Shown piece after piece: positions 38,801 to 44,988 of a stretch of 64,000 nt of DNA. The position numbers were made by a program, and so were the translations under genes. The notes beneath the pieces are model-generated. The model had not been told where the DNA came from, made no database searches, and saw only the letters and a list, made by a program, of their open reading frames with translations. The stretch spans positions 62,001 through 126,000 of the forward strand of contig JAGOQM010000007.1 in NCBI GenBank assembly GCA_017991555.1, given 5' to 3'. Numbering within the stretch: position 1 is the stretch's first letter; each line of letters begins with the position of its first letter. This DNA is from Neisseriaceae bacterium (GTDB lineage Bacteria; Pseudomonadota; Gammaproteobacteria; Burkholderiales; Neisseriaceae).

Positions 38801-39060
38801 GCAAAAGGGCTATTGGGCTGGAGGCCGGGTAAAACCGACACCATCAGCTGCCAGCTAAAGCTGGCCGGTAGGGTCAGCCGAAGGTTGGCCGCGATGCCAG
38901 TCTCCTGAGCCAAAAAAACGTGCAAGTAACGACCCATGCCTCGGCTTTGCACCACGATTTGCTCTTTGGCAAACGGATTGCTTAAGGGTTGGTTTTTCTG
39001 AAACGCCGTAAACGTGTGGGCTAGGTTTTCAAGGCGATTAGATTGGTGTAAATAAAGCAT
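35803..39060 (-). CDS. recC: Exodeoxyribonuclease V gamma subunit RecC
   Basis: A 1085-residue RecC protein, the non-catalytic, inactive-helicase-fold subunit that recognises Chi and channels DNA. Recognisable landmarks are the N-terminal LYLHQSNRLENLA, QSRGMGRYL, the IFGIATLAPMYIELFNQLA segment and GITFCSMVPMRSLPFKV. The length is close to other RecC proteins. It is the first gene of recC-recB; no good ribosome-binding site is seen before the ATG. There is no in-window recD. Confidence 0.95.
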   Translation of the reverse strand: MLYLHQSNRLENLAHTFTAFQKNQPLSNPFAKEQIVVQSRGMGRYLHVFLAQETGIAANLRLTLPASFSWQLMVSVLPGLQPNSPFATEAMAWRLFGYFQTHLHPDATSVAPVFEPLRHYLALGEEAAFELANKLADIFDQYLVYRPQWIQAWEAGQLNDLGEHEPWQAKLWQYLSEHPAPHRVRMWDQLLAALPQAKAEGRLPERINIFGIATLAPMYIELFNQLAQYIDVHLFALNPSEEHWGHVIEPAMILQLAPEQQTLSETGHPLLASLGKQGRDFFDALAVDMAVGHDIDVFEEEAHGSLLQQLQSDLLHLRLPDASHNARLHDGSIQIHSAHSPLRELQILKNQLLALLAEDPSLSYQDIAVLTPNIDAYAPFIEALFGQHDGQPYLPFTLTDTKILSSHPFLFAFAALLDLLDGRFELDQVLALLDAEPLRRRFELGERDIDIIRQHITQMNIHWGLDESMRRQYGGQDDAFTWAQGLERLILGFMLPHRHSNGEPLLWANKAPSGLSHQHMTVLAQFSTLLRTLGAIHQAWQQPASMDDWWQRIQDSIQALFLFNDDDQTADGHLQQSLQALIESVHLAQSHELTVGFPIVKAHILRYLDSKNDASFLRGGITFCSMVPMRSLPFKVLCLIGLNDGEFPRDEKADSFDLIAAHPKKGDRSRRNDDQYLFLEALMSARQVLYLSYVGRSIKNNDPLPPSTLVSELIDTVANMTGQLPQILHDTWVIAHPLQPFSKSYFNASNPRLFSYDEGLAQALNQPSSEPKPFLSDLDLPTTAAPQLALADLLSFWRNPVRAWLNQTLGLHPTYWAKEQTPHEPFALDAGQQARIHQAFLQAKLAHHDYADTSTYLQAIDALPVGELGALINDAAQTSIKKLTLPDAVLSPKLPHTPIQIRVRDTLISGYLGELHQSGQVFLAAQSMHAPMRVNQLLQHVLFNAARPEGPDSYETHVFYMDKEGHSVTQTYAAFPQIQALNLLEQWLAYYQTGLTRPLPFFARTTLATAEAYWEALQKTDSETQAQEQALKTAYLRFIGNHHSPGQQQDQEIGMVFAGVDPIEHPEFMRLVTDLLVPVLTLGQH

Positions 39061-39142
39061 GGGCGATCGACATATAGGGTTGGCAGCAATGGGTCATTAT
39101 CACCTAGGGATCGCTTGCGTGCAATCAACCCGGTGCGGCATT

Positions 39143-39170
39143 AAAAAGCCCGAATCAACAGGATTCGGGC
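39143..39170 (-). terminator. Rho-independent terminator of ribD
   Basis: GCCCGAATC/GATTCGGGC stem, 5-base loop; read on the minus strand it is followed by T5. It lies between ribD and recC. Confidence 0.88.
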
Positions 39171-39188
39171 AGGGTGATGGGCCTCGTT

Positions 39189-40328
39189 TTAAAGCGCCGA
39201 GGGCGGCTGTGGGTGTAACACCCATTTACTGTCGGCGCCGACGAGGGTCAGGCTTTGGCTGACCCACTGGCTGCAGGTAGCCAGTTCGGTGGCTTCGGGT
39301 AGTGAAAATAAGCCTTGAGCGTGATGACCCAAAATTTTAGGTGCCTGAAACAGCACGATTTCATCGACTAGGTTGGCTTGTAAAAAGGCACCGTTGAGGC
39401 CGTTGCCGGCTTCGATCATGAGTTCGCCGATGCCCAGCGCCGCCAGCTTGGTGACAGCGTCCAGCAGGTCTAAATGATCGCCTTGTTGCGCCACCATGAC
39501 CACTTGTACCCCGTGGTCTATGTAGGGCTGGTGTTGGGCAGGATCGGTGATGGCGGTCATGATTAAGGTCGGCGCCTGGGTGGTGTCCACAATGTGCGCC
39601 GTCAGCGGCGTGCGCAAGTGGGTGTCCAAAACCACCCGAGTGGGCTGGCGTAGGGTTTCCAGCGTCCGCACATTGAGGCGAGGGTCGTCGGCCAGGACGG
39701 TGCCTACGCCGGTGAGGACGGCACAGCTTTGGGCGCGTAGAAGCTGTACCTCTTGGCGCGCCTCGGGGCCGGTGATCCACTGGCTGGCGCCGTTGTTGAG
39801 TGCGGTTTTGCCATCCAAGCTGGCCGCACACTTTAAGAAAATAAATGGGCGTTGGCGCTCGATGCGCGATAAAAACCCGCGGTTGAGCGCGCGCGCGTCT
39901 TCTTCTAATAGGCCGACCTGAGTGTCTATGCCAGCCTGAGCCAGCATTTTTTGGCCATTGCCGGCCACCAAAGGATTTGGGTCGAGCTGAGCCATGACCA
40001 CGCGACTGACCTTCGCGTCAATCAGCGCTTGGGCACAGGGCGGCGTACGGCCGTAATGGCTACAAGGCTCTAAGGTAACGTAGGCGGTGGCGCCTGCCGC
40101 GGCTTCGCCGGCCTGGGCGAGGGCATGGACTTCGGCGTGCGGCGTGCCTGCCTGAAGGTGAAAGCCTTCACCAATGATTTGCTCATCTTTACTGATGACA
40201 CAGCCAACGCGTGGGTTGGGGCTGGTGCTGTTCCTGCCTTTTTCAGCCAGGTGTAGGGCGCGACACATCATTTGTTGGTCGAATAGGCTGAAGGGCGAGG
40301 CATCAGGTGGGGCAATAGAATCAGACAA
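39189..40328 (-). CDS. ribD: Riboflavin biosynthesis deaminase/reductase RibD
   Basis: A 379-residue bifunctional enzyme for two early steps of riboflavin synthesis. The N-terminal deaminase domain (about 15-145) carries the zinc site HAEVHAL and CSHYGRTPPC; the C-terminal reductase domain (about 165-370) includes KCAASLDGKTAL and GELMIEAG. The annotated start is TTG, with no evident ribosome-binding site; an ATG at residue 20 is too late because the conserved N-terminal region would be lost. It lies 83 bases after nrdR, the usual nrdR-ribD pairing, with a very stable hairpin in the gap. Confidence 0.93.
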   Translation of the reverse strand: MSDSIAPPDASPFSLFDQQMMCRALHLAEKGRNSTSPNPRVGCVISKDEQIIGEGFHLQAGTPHAEVHALAQAGEAAAGATAYVTLEPCSHYGRTPPCAQALIDAKVSRVVMAQLDPNPLVAGNGQKMLAQAGIDTQVGLLEEDARALNRGFLSRIERQRPFIFLKCAASLDGKTALNNGASQWITGPEARQEVQLLRAQSCAVLTGVGTVLADDPRLNVRTLETLRQPTRVVLDTHLRTPLTAHIVDTTQAPTLIMTAITDPAQHQPYIDHGVQVVMVAQQGDHLDLLDAVTKLAALGIGELMIEAGNGLNGAFLQANLVDEIVLFQAPKILGHHAQGLFSLPEATELATCSQWVSQSLTLVGADSKWVLHPQPPSAL

Positions 40329-40364
40329 GAGAGTACTTTCTAAAAAGTGATGATCCTATATTAG

Positions 40365-40396
40365 ACGACAAGCGCACTGAAAAGTGCGCTTGTCGT
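40365..40396 (-). repeat. Perfect 14-bp hairpin with GAAA loop between nrdR and ribD
   Basis: ACGACAAGCGCACT and AGTGCGCTTGTCGT flank GAAA. No T-run follows on the minus strand, so it is not a textbook terminator; it could act in processing or stability of the nrdR-ribD transcript. Confidence 0.65.
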
Positions 40397-40411
40397 GAGA
40401 ATCGTCTGGGT

Positions 40412-40870
40412 TTATTTGCTTTCTTGACCAAGCGTGGCAATGGTGTGGGTGAACTCATCGACGTCGGCAAAACTACGGTAAACGGAGGCAAAACGAACGT
40501 AAGCCACCTTGTCGAGCTTGGCCAGCTCGGCCATGACCATTTCACCTAAAGCGCGTGAAGTCACTTCGCGTTCACCCAGCTGTAGCAGCTGTTGAATAAT
40601 GCGCGCCACGGCTTCATCAACCAAATGAGTGGAAACGGGCCGCTTGTGCAGCGCGCGCTCAAAGCTGGTTTGCAGTTTTTGTGGGTCAAATTCAGTGCGT
40701 TGACCGGTGCTTTTGATGATATTGGGCAGGCGCACCTCAGCCGTTTCAAACGTGTTAAAGCGTTTGTCGCACACCGCGCAGCGTCGGCGACGACGCACGC
40801 TGTTGGTCTCTTCGATTAAACGAGAATCGACCACCTGTGTTTCAGTATGGGCACAAAATGGACATTTCAT
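40412..40870 (-). CDS. nrdR: Transcriptional repressor NrdR
   Basis: A 152-residue repressor of ribonucleotide reductase genes that senses ATP/dATP. The zinc ribbon uses CPFC (3-6) and CAVCDKRF (about 31-38), preceded by the basic VRRRRR stretch; the ATP-cone domain spans about 48-140, with the IIKSTGQRTEFDPQKL start. Length and motif order are standard. It is the first gene of nrdR-ribD. No strong ribosome-binding site is obvious before the ATG. Confidence 0.96.
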   Translation of the reverse strand: MKCPFCAHTETQVVDSRLIEETNSVRRRRRCAVCDKRFNTFETAEVRLPNIIKSTGQRTEFDPQKLQTSFERALHKRPVSTHLVDEAVARIIQQLLQLGEREVTSRALGEMVMAELAKLDKVAYVRFASVYRSFADVDEFTHTIATLGQESK

Positions 40871-41162
40871 AGCGTATCAATATCAAATAGGATTAAATAA
40901 TCAGAACCCCTATTCTAATAGAAAACCATGCATGATGGGAGTAGGCGCTGAAAAAATAGTCAGAAAATGGCGTCGTGGTTGTCTTGAAAATGGGCGCGAG
41001 TAGGGCTAGGGTGTTTTGCCGTTGTGGCTTGCGGCTTTAAAGTGGGTGTAATGAGTGGCTTGAAGGATGATTGATGAAATAATTTTTAATGAATAGTGGC
41101 TTGATTTACCATGGTTAAATGCCTTGCAGCGGCGTTGTGGTTAAAAATAATGCTAAAGGGGC
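40871..41162. other. Intergenic region between nrdR and the tRNA-Leu cluster
   Basis: Nearly 300 bp without a supportable gene. It should hold the nrdR promoter on its left, but I cannot place it with confidence. Confidence 0.5.
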
Positions 41163-41191
41163 TTGCTAAGACAGGCGTCTTTGCCTATAAT
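41163..41191 (+). promoter_or_regulatory. Promoter of the first tRNA-Leu(UAG)
   Basis: TTGCTA, 17-base spacer, perfect TATAAT, 38 bases before the tRNA. The same layout precedes all three tRNA-Leu genes. Confidence 0.8.
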
Positions 41192-41228
41192 TCGTTTCCT
41201 CAGTTAGGCGAATACGCTTAGTTGAAAA

Positions 41229-41313
41229 GCGAAAGTGGCGAAATTGGTAGACGCACTGGATTTAGGTTCCAGCGGGGCGACCCGTGAGAGTTCGAGTCTC
41301 TCCTTTCGCACCA
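41229..41313 (+). tRNA. tRNA-Leu (anticodon UAG), copy 1
   Basis: An 85-base gene with encoded CCA. The acceptor arms GCGAAAG/CTTTCGC pair; the anticodon arm CTGGA/TCCAG encloses TTTAGGT, giving UAG; a long variable arm (CGGGGCGACCCG) and a T-arm with GTTCGAG mark it as class II leucine tRNA. Confidence 0.97.
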
Positions 41314-41323
41314 ATTCTAAAAA

Positions 41324-41352
41324 AGCCGAACACGAAAGTGTTCGGCTTTTTT
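41324..41352 (+). terminator. Terminator of tRNA-Leu copy 1
   Basis: Perfect 10-bp stem AGCCGAACAC/GTGTTCGGCT with GAAA loop and T5. Confidence 0.92.
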
Positions 41353-41366
41353 ACATTCACGTTTTC

Positions 41367-41474
41367 GATTCAGGTATCAGCGGGGCTGCCCGCAAGCGTT
41401 CTAGCCTTTCCTTTCGCACCAATTCTAAAAAATCCGGACACGAGGGTCTTCGGCTTTTTTACATTGACGTTTTC
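41367..41474 (+). repeat. 108-bp partial tRNA-Leu repeat, array 1 unit 1
   Basis: The unit starts in the anticodon arm (GATTCAGG) and continues through a decayed variable arm and T-arm, the acceptor 3' strand with CTTTCGCACCA, and a degraded copy of the terminator. It begins exactly 108 bases after the matching position of the intact tRNA. The 5' half of the tRNA is absent, so it cannot make a tRNA. It lies downstream of a good terminator. Confidence 0.9.
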
Positions 41475-41582
41475 GATTCAGGTATCAGCGGGGCTGCCCG
41501 CAAGCGTTCTAGCCTTTCCTTTCGCACCAATTCTAAAAAATCCGGACACGAGGGTCTTCGGCTTTTTTACATTGACGGTTTC
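41475..41582 (+). repeat. 108-bp partial tRNA-Leu repeat, array 1 unit 2
   Basis: Identical to unit 1 except for one base near the end, hence a recent tandem duplication. A further copy begins at 41583 but diverges after about 14 bases. Confidence 0.92.
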
Positions 41583-41708
41583 GATTCAGGTATGGTCGAG
41601 TGTGTGGGTTTTAAGGGTGTTGTGCTTTGTTTTGGCGAAAGAGGTTGAGCATAAAGCCAGTTAGGGCTGTTATTTGATGATTTGAGTGGGTTTAAGGTGT
41701 AAATGGGC

Positions 41709-41738
41709 TTGCTAAGAAGGGTTGTCTTATCTTATAAT
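41709..41738 (+). promoter_or_regulatory. Promoter of the second tRNA-Leu(UAG)
   Basis: TTGCTA, 18-base spacer, TATAAT. The stretch from here to the tRNA resembles that before copy 1 (TTTCCTCAGTTAGGCG shared), so the promoter and tRNA were duplicated together. Confidence 0.78.
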
Positions 41739-41775
41739 TCTTTTCCTCAGTTAGGCGGATGCGCTTAGTTGAAAA

Positions 41776-41860
41776 GCGAAAGTGGCGAAATTGGTAGACG
41801 CACTGGATTTAGGTTCCAGCGGGGCGACCCGTGAGAGTTCGAGTCTCTCCTTTCGCACCA
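41776..41860 (+). tRNA. tRNA-Leu (anticodon UAG), copy 2
   Basis: Same sequence as copy 1 over the full 85 bases, with encoded CCA and its own promoter and terminator. Confidence 0.97.
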
Positions 41861-41869
41861 ATTCTAAAA

Positions 41870-41900
41870 TCCCGAATACGTCTAAAGTGTTCGGGATTTT
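41870..41900 (+). terminator. Terminator of tRNA-Leu copy 2
   Basis: TCCCGAATAC/GTGTTCGGGA stem (one T-G pair), 7-base loop, T4. Confidence 0.82.
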
Positions 41901-41914
41901 GCATTTGCTGTTTT

Positions 41915-41945
41915 GATTCGGGCATCAGTGCGTGTGCGTCGTTCT
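41915..41945 (+). repeat. Decayed partial tRNA-Leu repeat after copy 2
   Basis: GATTCGGGCATCAGTGC-type sequence begins 109 bases after the matching tRNA position, then loses similarity. It appears to be an old relic of the same 108-bp unit. Confidence 0.6.
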
Positions 41946-42065
41946 TTTTATGCTGGCTCTAAAAACTCGGATATGTAATTGCTTGGTATTGATTGAAGAG
42001 CAAGAAAAGTCGTATTTTTTGTGGGAAGGGTGGGTGTTTTTTACTGCTATTTGTGGTTTGGGGGC

Positions 42066-42094
42066 TTGCTAAACGGGGTCGGTTTCCTTATAAT
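42066..42094 (+). promoter_or_regulatory. Promoter of tRNA-Leu(CAG)
   Basis: TTGCTA, 17-base spacer, TATAAT, about 38 bases before the tRNA. Confidence 0.8.
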
Positions 42095-42131
42095 TCTTTC
42101 CCTTGGTGGGATTAATTGATCTTGCTGAGAT

Positions 42132-42216
42132 GCGAAAGTGGCGGAATTGGTAGACGCACTGGATTCAGGTTTCAGCGGGGCGACCCGTGAGAGTTCGAGT
42201 CTCTCCTTTCGCACCA
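42132..42216 (+). tRNA. tRNA-Leu (anticodon CAG)
   Basis: An 85-base class II tRNA closely related to the two UAG copies; the anticodon loop TTCAGGT gives CAG, with a G-T pair in the anticodon stem (CTGGA/TTCAG). CCA is encoded. It reads CUG, normally the most used leucine codon. Confidence 0.96.
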
Positions 42217-42228
42217 ATTCTAAAAAAA

Positions 42229-42255
42229 CCGGACACGTGAGTGTTCGGCTTTTTT
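42229..42255 (+). terminator. Terminator of tRNA-Leu(CAG)
   Basis: CCGGACAC/GTGTTCGG stem with one G-T pair, GTGA loop, T5-6. Confidence 0.85.
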
Positions 42256-42269
42256 GCATTTATCGTTTC

Positions 42270-42377
42270 GATTCAGTTATCAGCAAGGCTGCTCGTAAGC
42301 GTTCTAGTCTCTCCTTTCGCACCAATTCTAAAAAAACCGGACACGTGAGTGTTCGGCTTTTTTGCATTTATCGTTTC
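42270..42377 (+). repeat. 108-bp partial tRNA-Leu repeat, array 3 unit 1
   Basis: Begins exactly 108 bases after the matching position of the CAG tRNA. Its tail, including the terminator, is the same as that of the intact gene, showing that the duplication took the tRNA 3' half and terminator together. Confidence 0.92.
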
Positions 42378-42484
42378 GATTCAGTTATCAGCGAGGCTGC
42401 TCGTAAGCGTTCTAGCCTCTCCTTTCGCAGCACAATAAAACCCCGAATATTGTTAAAGTGTTAGGGGTTTTACATTGTCTTTTC
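42378..42484 (+). repeat. Partial tRNA-Leu repeat, array 3 unit 2
   Basis: A 107-base copy; the tRNA part is preserved up to CCTTTCGCA, then the tail differs and contains an AAAACCCC/GGGGTTTT stem (42437-42471) that may terminate the convergent GNAT gene. Confidence 0.87.
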
Positions 42485-42524
42485 GATTCAGGTATTAGCA
42501 AGGATTGCCCGCAAGCGTTTGAAT
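42485..42524 (+). repeat. Truncated partial tRNA-Leu repeat at the end of array 3
   Basis: GATTCAGGTATTAGCAAGG and GCCCGCAAGCGTT-type sequence of a fourth unit, which breaks off where the minus-strand GNAT gene ends. Confidence 0.75.
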
Positions 42525-42995
42525 CTATTTATTTTCTGGTGTCCAAACAAGGCTGTGCATTTTGGCATGAAAGTCTTGCTGTTGGTAGAGCTTAAGTGCC
42601 GCTAGGTTGTTGGCCAATACGTTCAGCTCTAGGTAGGCGAGCTGTCGATCGGTGGTCCACGTCTTGCAGGCGTCTAGCAGCTGGGTGGCGATGCCTTGGC
42701 CACGGCTGTTTTGATCGACGATCAAGTCCAGTAAAAAAGCGTACTGATGATTGACGAACATGGGATAGGGTGGCGTGGCCTGTTGTTGTAGCATGGCAAA
42801 GCCAACCACCCGTTGCTGCTGCACGGCCACCAGGATGGTGGCGTTGTTGGCCTCTATCATGTTGTGGATAAATTCAGGGTCTTGGCAGGCGGCCTTAAAA
42901 TAGGTGGGTTGCAGTGCAGCCATGGTGCTGGTGAGCTGTTGGTACAGGCGTAAGATGCTTGCCGTGTGGTTTTTTTGAGCGGGATGAATCAGCAT
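42525..42995 (-). CDS. GNAT family N-acetyltransferase
   Basis: A 156-residue acetyl-CoA-dependent acyltransferase. The acetyl-CoA motif A is visible as DQNSRGQGIATQLL (about 94-107), preceded by the beta-4 strand YAFLLDLIV; motif B covers LNVLANNLAALKLYQQQDF. The substrate is unknown; related proteins acetylate small amines, amino acids or antibiotics. The start ATG has AAAGGG about nine bases upstream. It is transcribed toward the tRNA-Leu repeat arrays. Confidence 0.87.
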   Translation of the reverse strand: MLIHPAQKNHTASILRLYQQLTSTMAALQPTYFKAACQDPEFIHNMIEANNATILVAVQQQRVVGFAMLQQQATPPYPMFVNHQYAFLLDLIVDQNSRGQGIATQLLDACKTWTTDRQLAYLELNVLANNLAALKLYQQQDFHAKMHSLVWTPENK

Positions 42996-43100
42996 GTTGA
43001 CGTGCCCTTTTGGGTTTGGGGTGTGGCAGCGGATTAAAATGATCTCGGGGCGGTAAAAACCTGTTACGCTGTCTTTTTATTTTACACTGAATGAGTCTTG

Positions 43101-43493
43101 ATGAAATTAGCTTATGCCATCGTGTATGTGCCAGACGTTGTGGCCAGCATTGAGTTTTTTGAACAGGCCTTGGGCCTAAAGCGTCGGTTTGTGCATGAGT
43201 CGTTAACCTATGCAGAATTAGAGACGGGTGCCACGGTTTTGGCTTTTGCCAACCTAGAGGCGGCCAATGAGCTGGTGGCCGGTGGCTGTGTGTTTGCACA
43301 TGAGTCCGAAAAGCCTTTGGGTATGGAGCTGGCGTTTGTAACCGAGGACGTGACGGTGGCTTATGAGCGTGCCTTGGCCGCAGGAGCCGTAGCGGTGTTG
43401 GTGCCGGTGCTCAAGCCATGGGGGCAAACGGTTGCCTATGTGCGCACGCCAGAGGGTATTTTAATCGAGCTGTGTACCGCTGTGTCGGCTTAA
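43101..43493 (+). CDS. VOC family protein (glyoxalase/bleomycin-resistance fold)
   Basis: A 130-residue protein with the two beta-alpha-beta-beta-beta modules of the vicinal oxygen chelate family (about 2-58 and 72-127). Recognisable stretches are VPDVVASIEFFEQALGL, ETGATVLAFA, LAFVTEDV and the final RTPEGILIELCT. The reaction is not assignable. The ATG is chosen over a TTG one codon upstream; the ribosome-binding site is weak. It is followed by a terminator. Confidence 0.87.
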   Translation: MKLAYAIVYVPDVVASIEFFEQALGLKRRFVHESLTYAELETGATVLAFANLEAANELVAGGCVFAHESEKPLGMELAFVTEDVTVAYERALAAGAVAVLVPVLKPWGQTVAYVRTPEGILIELCTAVSA

Positions 43494-43518
43494 GTTATTG
43501 ATTTTTGTGGTGCAGGGG

Positions 43519-43539
43519 CAGCCGTAAGGCTGTTTTTTT
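43519..43539 (+). terminator. Rho-independent terminator of the VOC gene
   Basis: CAGCC/GGCTG stem, GTAA loop, T7 run. Confidence 0.82.
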
Positions 43540-43619
43540 ATGCCTGTGCGACTGTGTGCTGGTATGCTAATGGCTTGATTTGCCATGTGGCATCAACTTA
43601 ATGACCAGAGGAACAAAGC

Positions 43620-44222
43620 GTGATAAGACACCATGTAGGGATCGGCTTCATTTGTATGGGGTTGGCCGCTTGTGGCAGTACTTCTGGGCCGGGCTTGAAC
43701 CAAGAGTATCAGGCAACGGATGACGCTAGGGTACGGTTATTTGGCCAAAATGGTAAGCCTTCGGTGATGACGGTGACGGTGGGCGAAGAGGGGCAGCTGC
43801 GCCGCATCAAGGTGAACGTGGGTGGGGGCGTGGGCGAAGCCTTTGGTTCGATGCTGGGCTTGGTTGATCACCACAGTATTGGCATGGCGCCGACGCTGAA
43901 TACGCAGAGTGTGAGGCAAATGAGCGGTATTTTGTCGAAGGCATTTTATAAAGAGTTTATTGTGCCGGCTAATCGGGCCGTCACGGTTAATAACGCGTTT
44001 ATAGGCTTGAGCAATAGCCATAATGACCGGGTGACGGGCGTAAGGACGGTGACTCGGCAGGCCAGCTGTCGAAGCCCTGAAGTGACGTTTACACCGCTGG
44101 CGGGCCGCGACTATGAGGTGGCGACCTATGCCGACGGCCAGCGTTGCGTGGTTGAGGTATTTGAATTGCAGGCCGTGGGCGACGATGGGCTGGCCAGTCT
44201 GGTGCCGGTGCTCACGCAGTAG
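43620..44222 (+). CDS. Hypothetical lipoprotein
   Basis: A 200-residue protein I do not recognise. It has an N-terminal signal with a lipobox-like MGLAAC (Cys at about 18), then a soluble domain with two further cysteines (ASCRSPEV and GQRCVVEV) that could form a disulphide in the periplasm. The start codon is GTG, with AGAGGA seven bases upstream. It stands alone and converges on a second envelope protein of unknown function. No domain is named. Confidence 0.72.
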   Translation: MIRHHVGIGFICMGLAACGSTSGPGLNQEYQATDDARVRLFGQNGKPSVMTVTVGEEGQLRRIKVNVGGGVGEAFGSMLGLVDHHSIGMAPTLNTQSVRQMSGILSKAFYKEFIVPANRAVTVNNAFIGLSNSHNDRVTGVRTVTRQASCRSPEVTFTPLAGRDYEVATYADGQRCVVEVFELQAVGDDGLASLVPVLTQ

Positions 44223-44262
44223 GCGAGTGGGCGATGGTGGGCTGAGGCCTCCCGCGTTTTCG

Positions 44263-44282
44263 TAGGGTGGGTCGCGACCCAC
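44263..44282. repeat. GTAGGGTGGGT-type intergenic palindrome
   Basis: Contains the perfect 16-base palindrome GTGGGTCGCGACCCAC (44267-44282). A related element is at 12161. A second hairpin, TGTCCAGCT/AGCTGGACA, lies at 44338-44367 in the same convergent gap and may terminate a gene. Confidence 0.5.
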
Positions 44283-44383
44283 GTGGCCTTGGCTTTAGAA
44301 GGATGTGATGGCCTAGGGCTGTGGGTAGGCTGCGCTTTGTCCAGCTTGGGTGAGGCGTAGCTGGACAGGCGTGTTTTGTAAGG

Positions 44384-44860
44384 TTATTCGCCGCTGCTGA
44401 TGCGCTGTGGAATTTGGCCGAGCAGAGTGCGGGCGGCCTGTTCGATTTTATTTTGGCTGTCGACCACTTCACGGCCTTGCCAAACGGGGCGGCCCTGTGG
44501 GTCTTTAATGCTGAGGTTGACGTAGTTTTGTTCGTAGGTACGGGTTTCGTAGCTGTCCCAAAAGGGGTCGTAGCCTATGCCGCCAAAACCGCCGTGACGG
44601 CCGCGGCGGCCATAGCCATAGCCCATGCTGATGTTGCTGCGGCGCGGCTCGGTAATGGTGAGCTTGCCGCGTTCAACGCTAAAGCATAGGTCGTATTGGG
44701 CGTCCTTTGGGGCCACAACGTCTAGGTTTACTAGGTAAAGGTCGGTCTTGAGGCTGTCTAAATCTAAGTTTTCGTAGCAGCTGATGGACACGTTGGCGGC
44801 CTGCACGGGCAGGCTTAGGCTGGCGAGGACCACGGCGGCAGCCAGTAATTTTTTGTTCAT
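44384..44860 (-). CDS. Secreted protein of unknown function (DUF4136-like C-terminus)
   Basis: A 158-residue protein with a signal peptide (about 1-22, ending VQAAN), a YGYGRRGRHGGFGG low-complexity stretch (about 90-105) and a C-terminal region (LSIKDPQGRPVWQGREV then ARTLLGQIP) like that of DUF4136 lipoproteins, which bind no known ligand. It lacks a lipobox. The start ATG is preceded by AAGGAT; an in-frame codon nine residues earlier is not supported. The DUF4136 relation is suggestive only. Confidence 0.68.
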   Translation of the reverse strand: MNKKLLAAAVVLASLSLPVQAANVSISCYENLDLDSLKTDLYLVNLDVVAPKDAQYDLCFSVERGKLTITEPRRSNISMGYGYGRRGRHGGFGGIGYDPFWDSYETRTYEQNYVNLSIKDPQGRPVWQGREVVDSQNKIEQAARTLLGQIPQRISSGE

Positions 44861-44944
44861 AGGGCAATCCTTAAGTGAGGGATGCATAGCCTAATATCGC
44901 GATGGGCGATGGGCTTAGATGTCTTGATTATAAAGCACTAAACC

Positions 44945-44971
44945 AAAAAAAAGCAGCCCGTAGGCTGCTTT
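44945..44971 (-). terminator. Rho-independent terminator of typA
   Basis: AAGCAGCC/GGCTGCTT stem, 4-base loop, T-run on the minus strand, just after the typA stop. Confidence 0.88.
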
Positions 44972-44988
44972 ATCGTCAAGCGTCGTGA

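Noticed and set aside
32279..39060. Several long frames on the plus strand opposite recB and recC
   Set aside because: They have no domain support and lie inside the very well supported recB and recC genes.
41235..41664. Repetitive open frames across the first tRNA-Leu array
   Set aside because: They are translations of a tRNA gene and its 108-bp repeats (the familiar false leucine-tRNA protein), with no ribosome-binding site and transcription ending at the tRNA terminator.
42138..42464. Repetitive open frame across the third tRNA-Leu array
   Set aside because: Same artefact as above; it begins inside the tRNA.
41367..42524. CRISPR-like repeat array
   Set aside because: The repeats are contiguous 108-bp units without unique spacers, are derived from tRNA sequence, and no cas genes are near.
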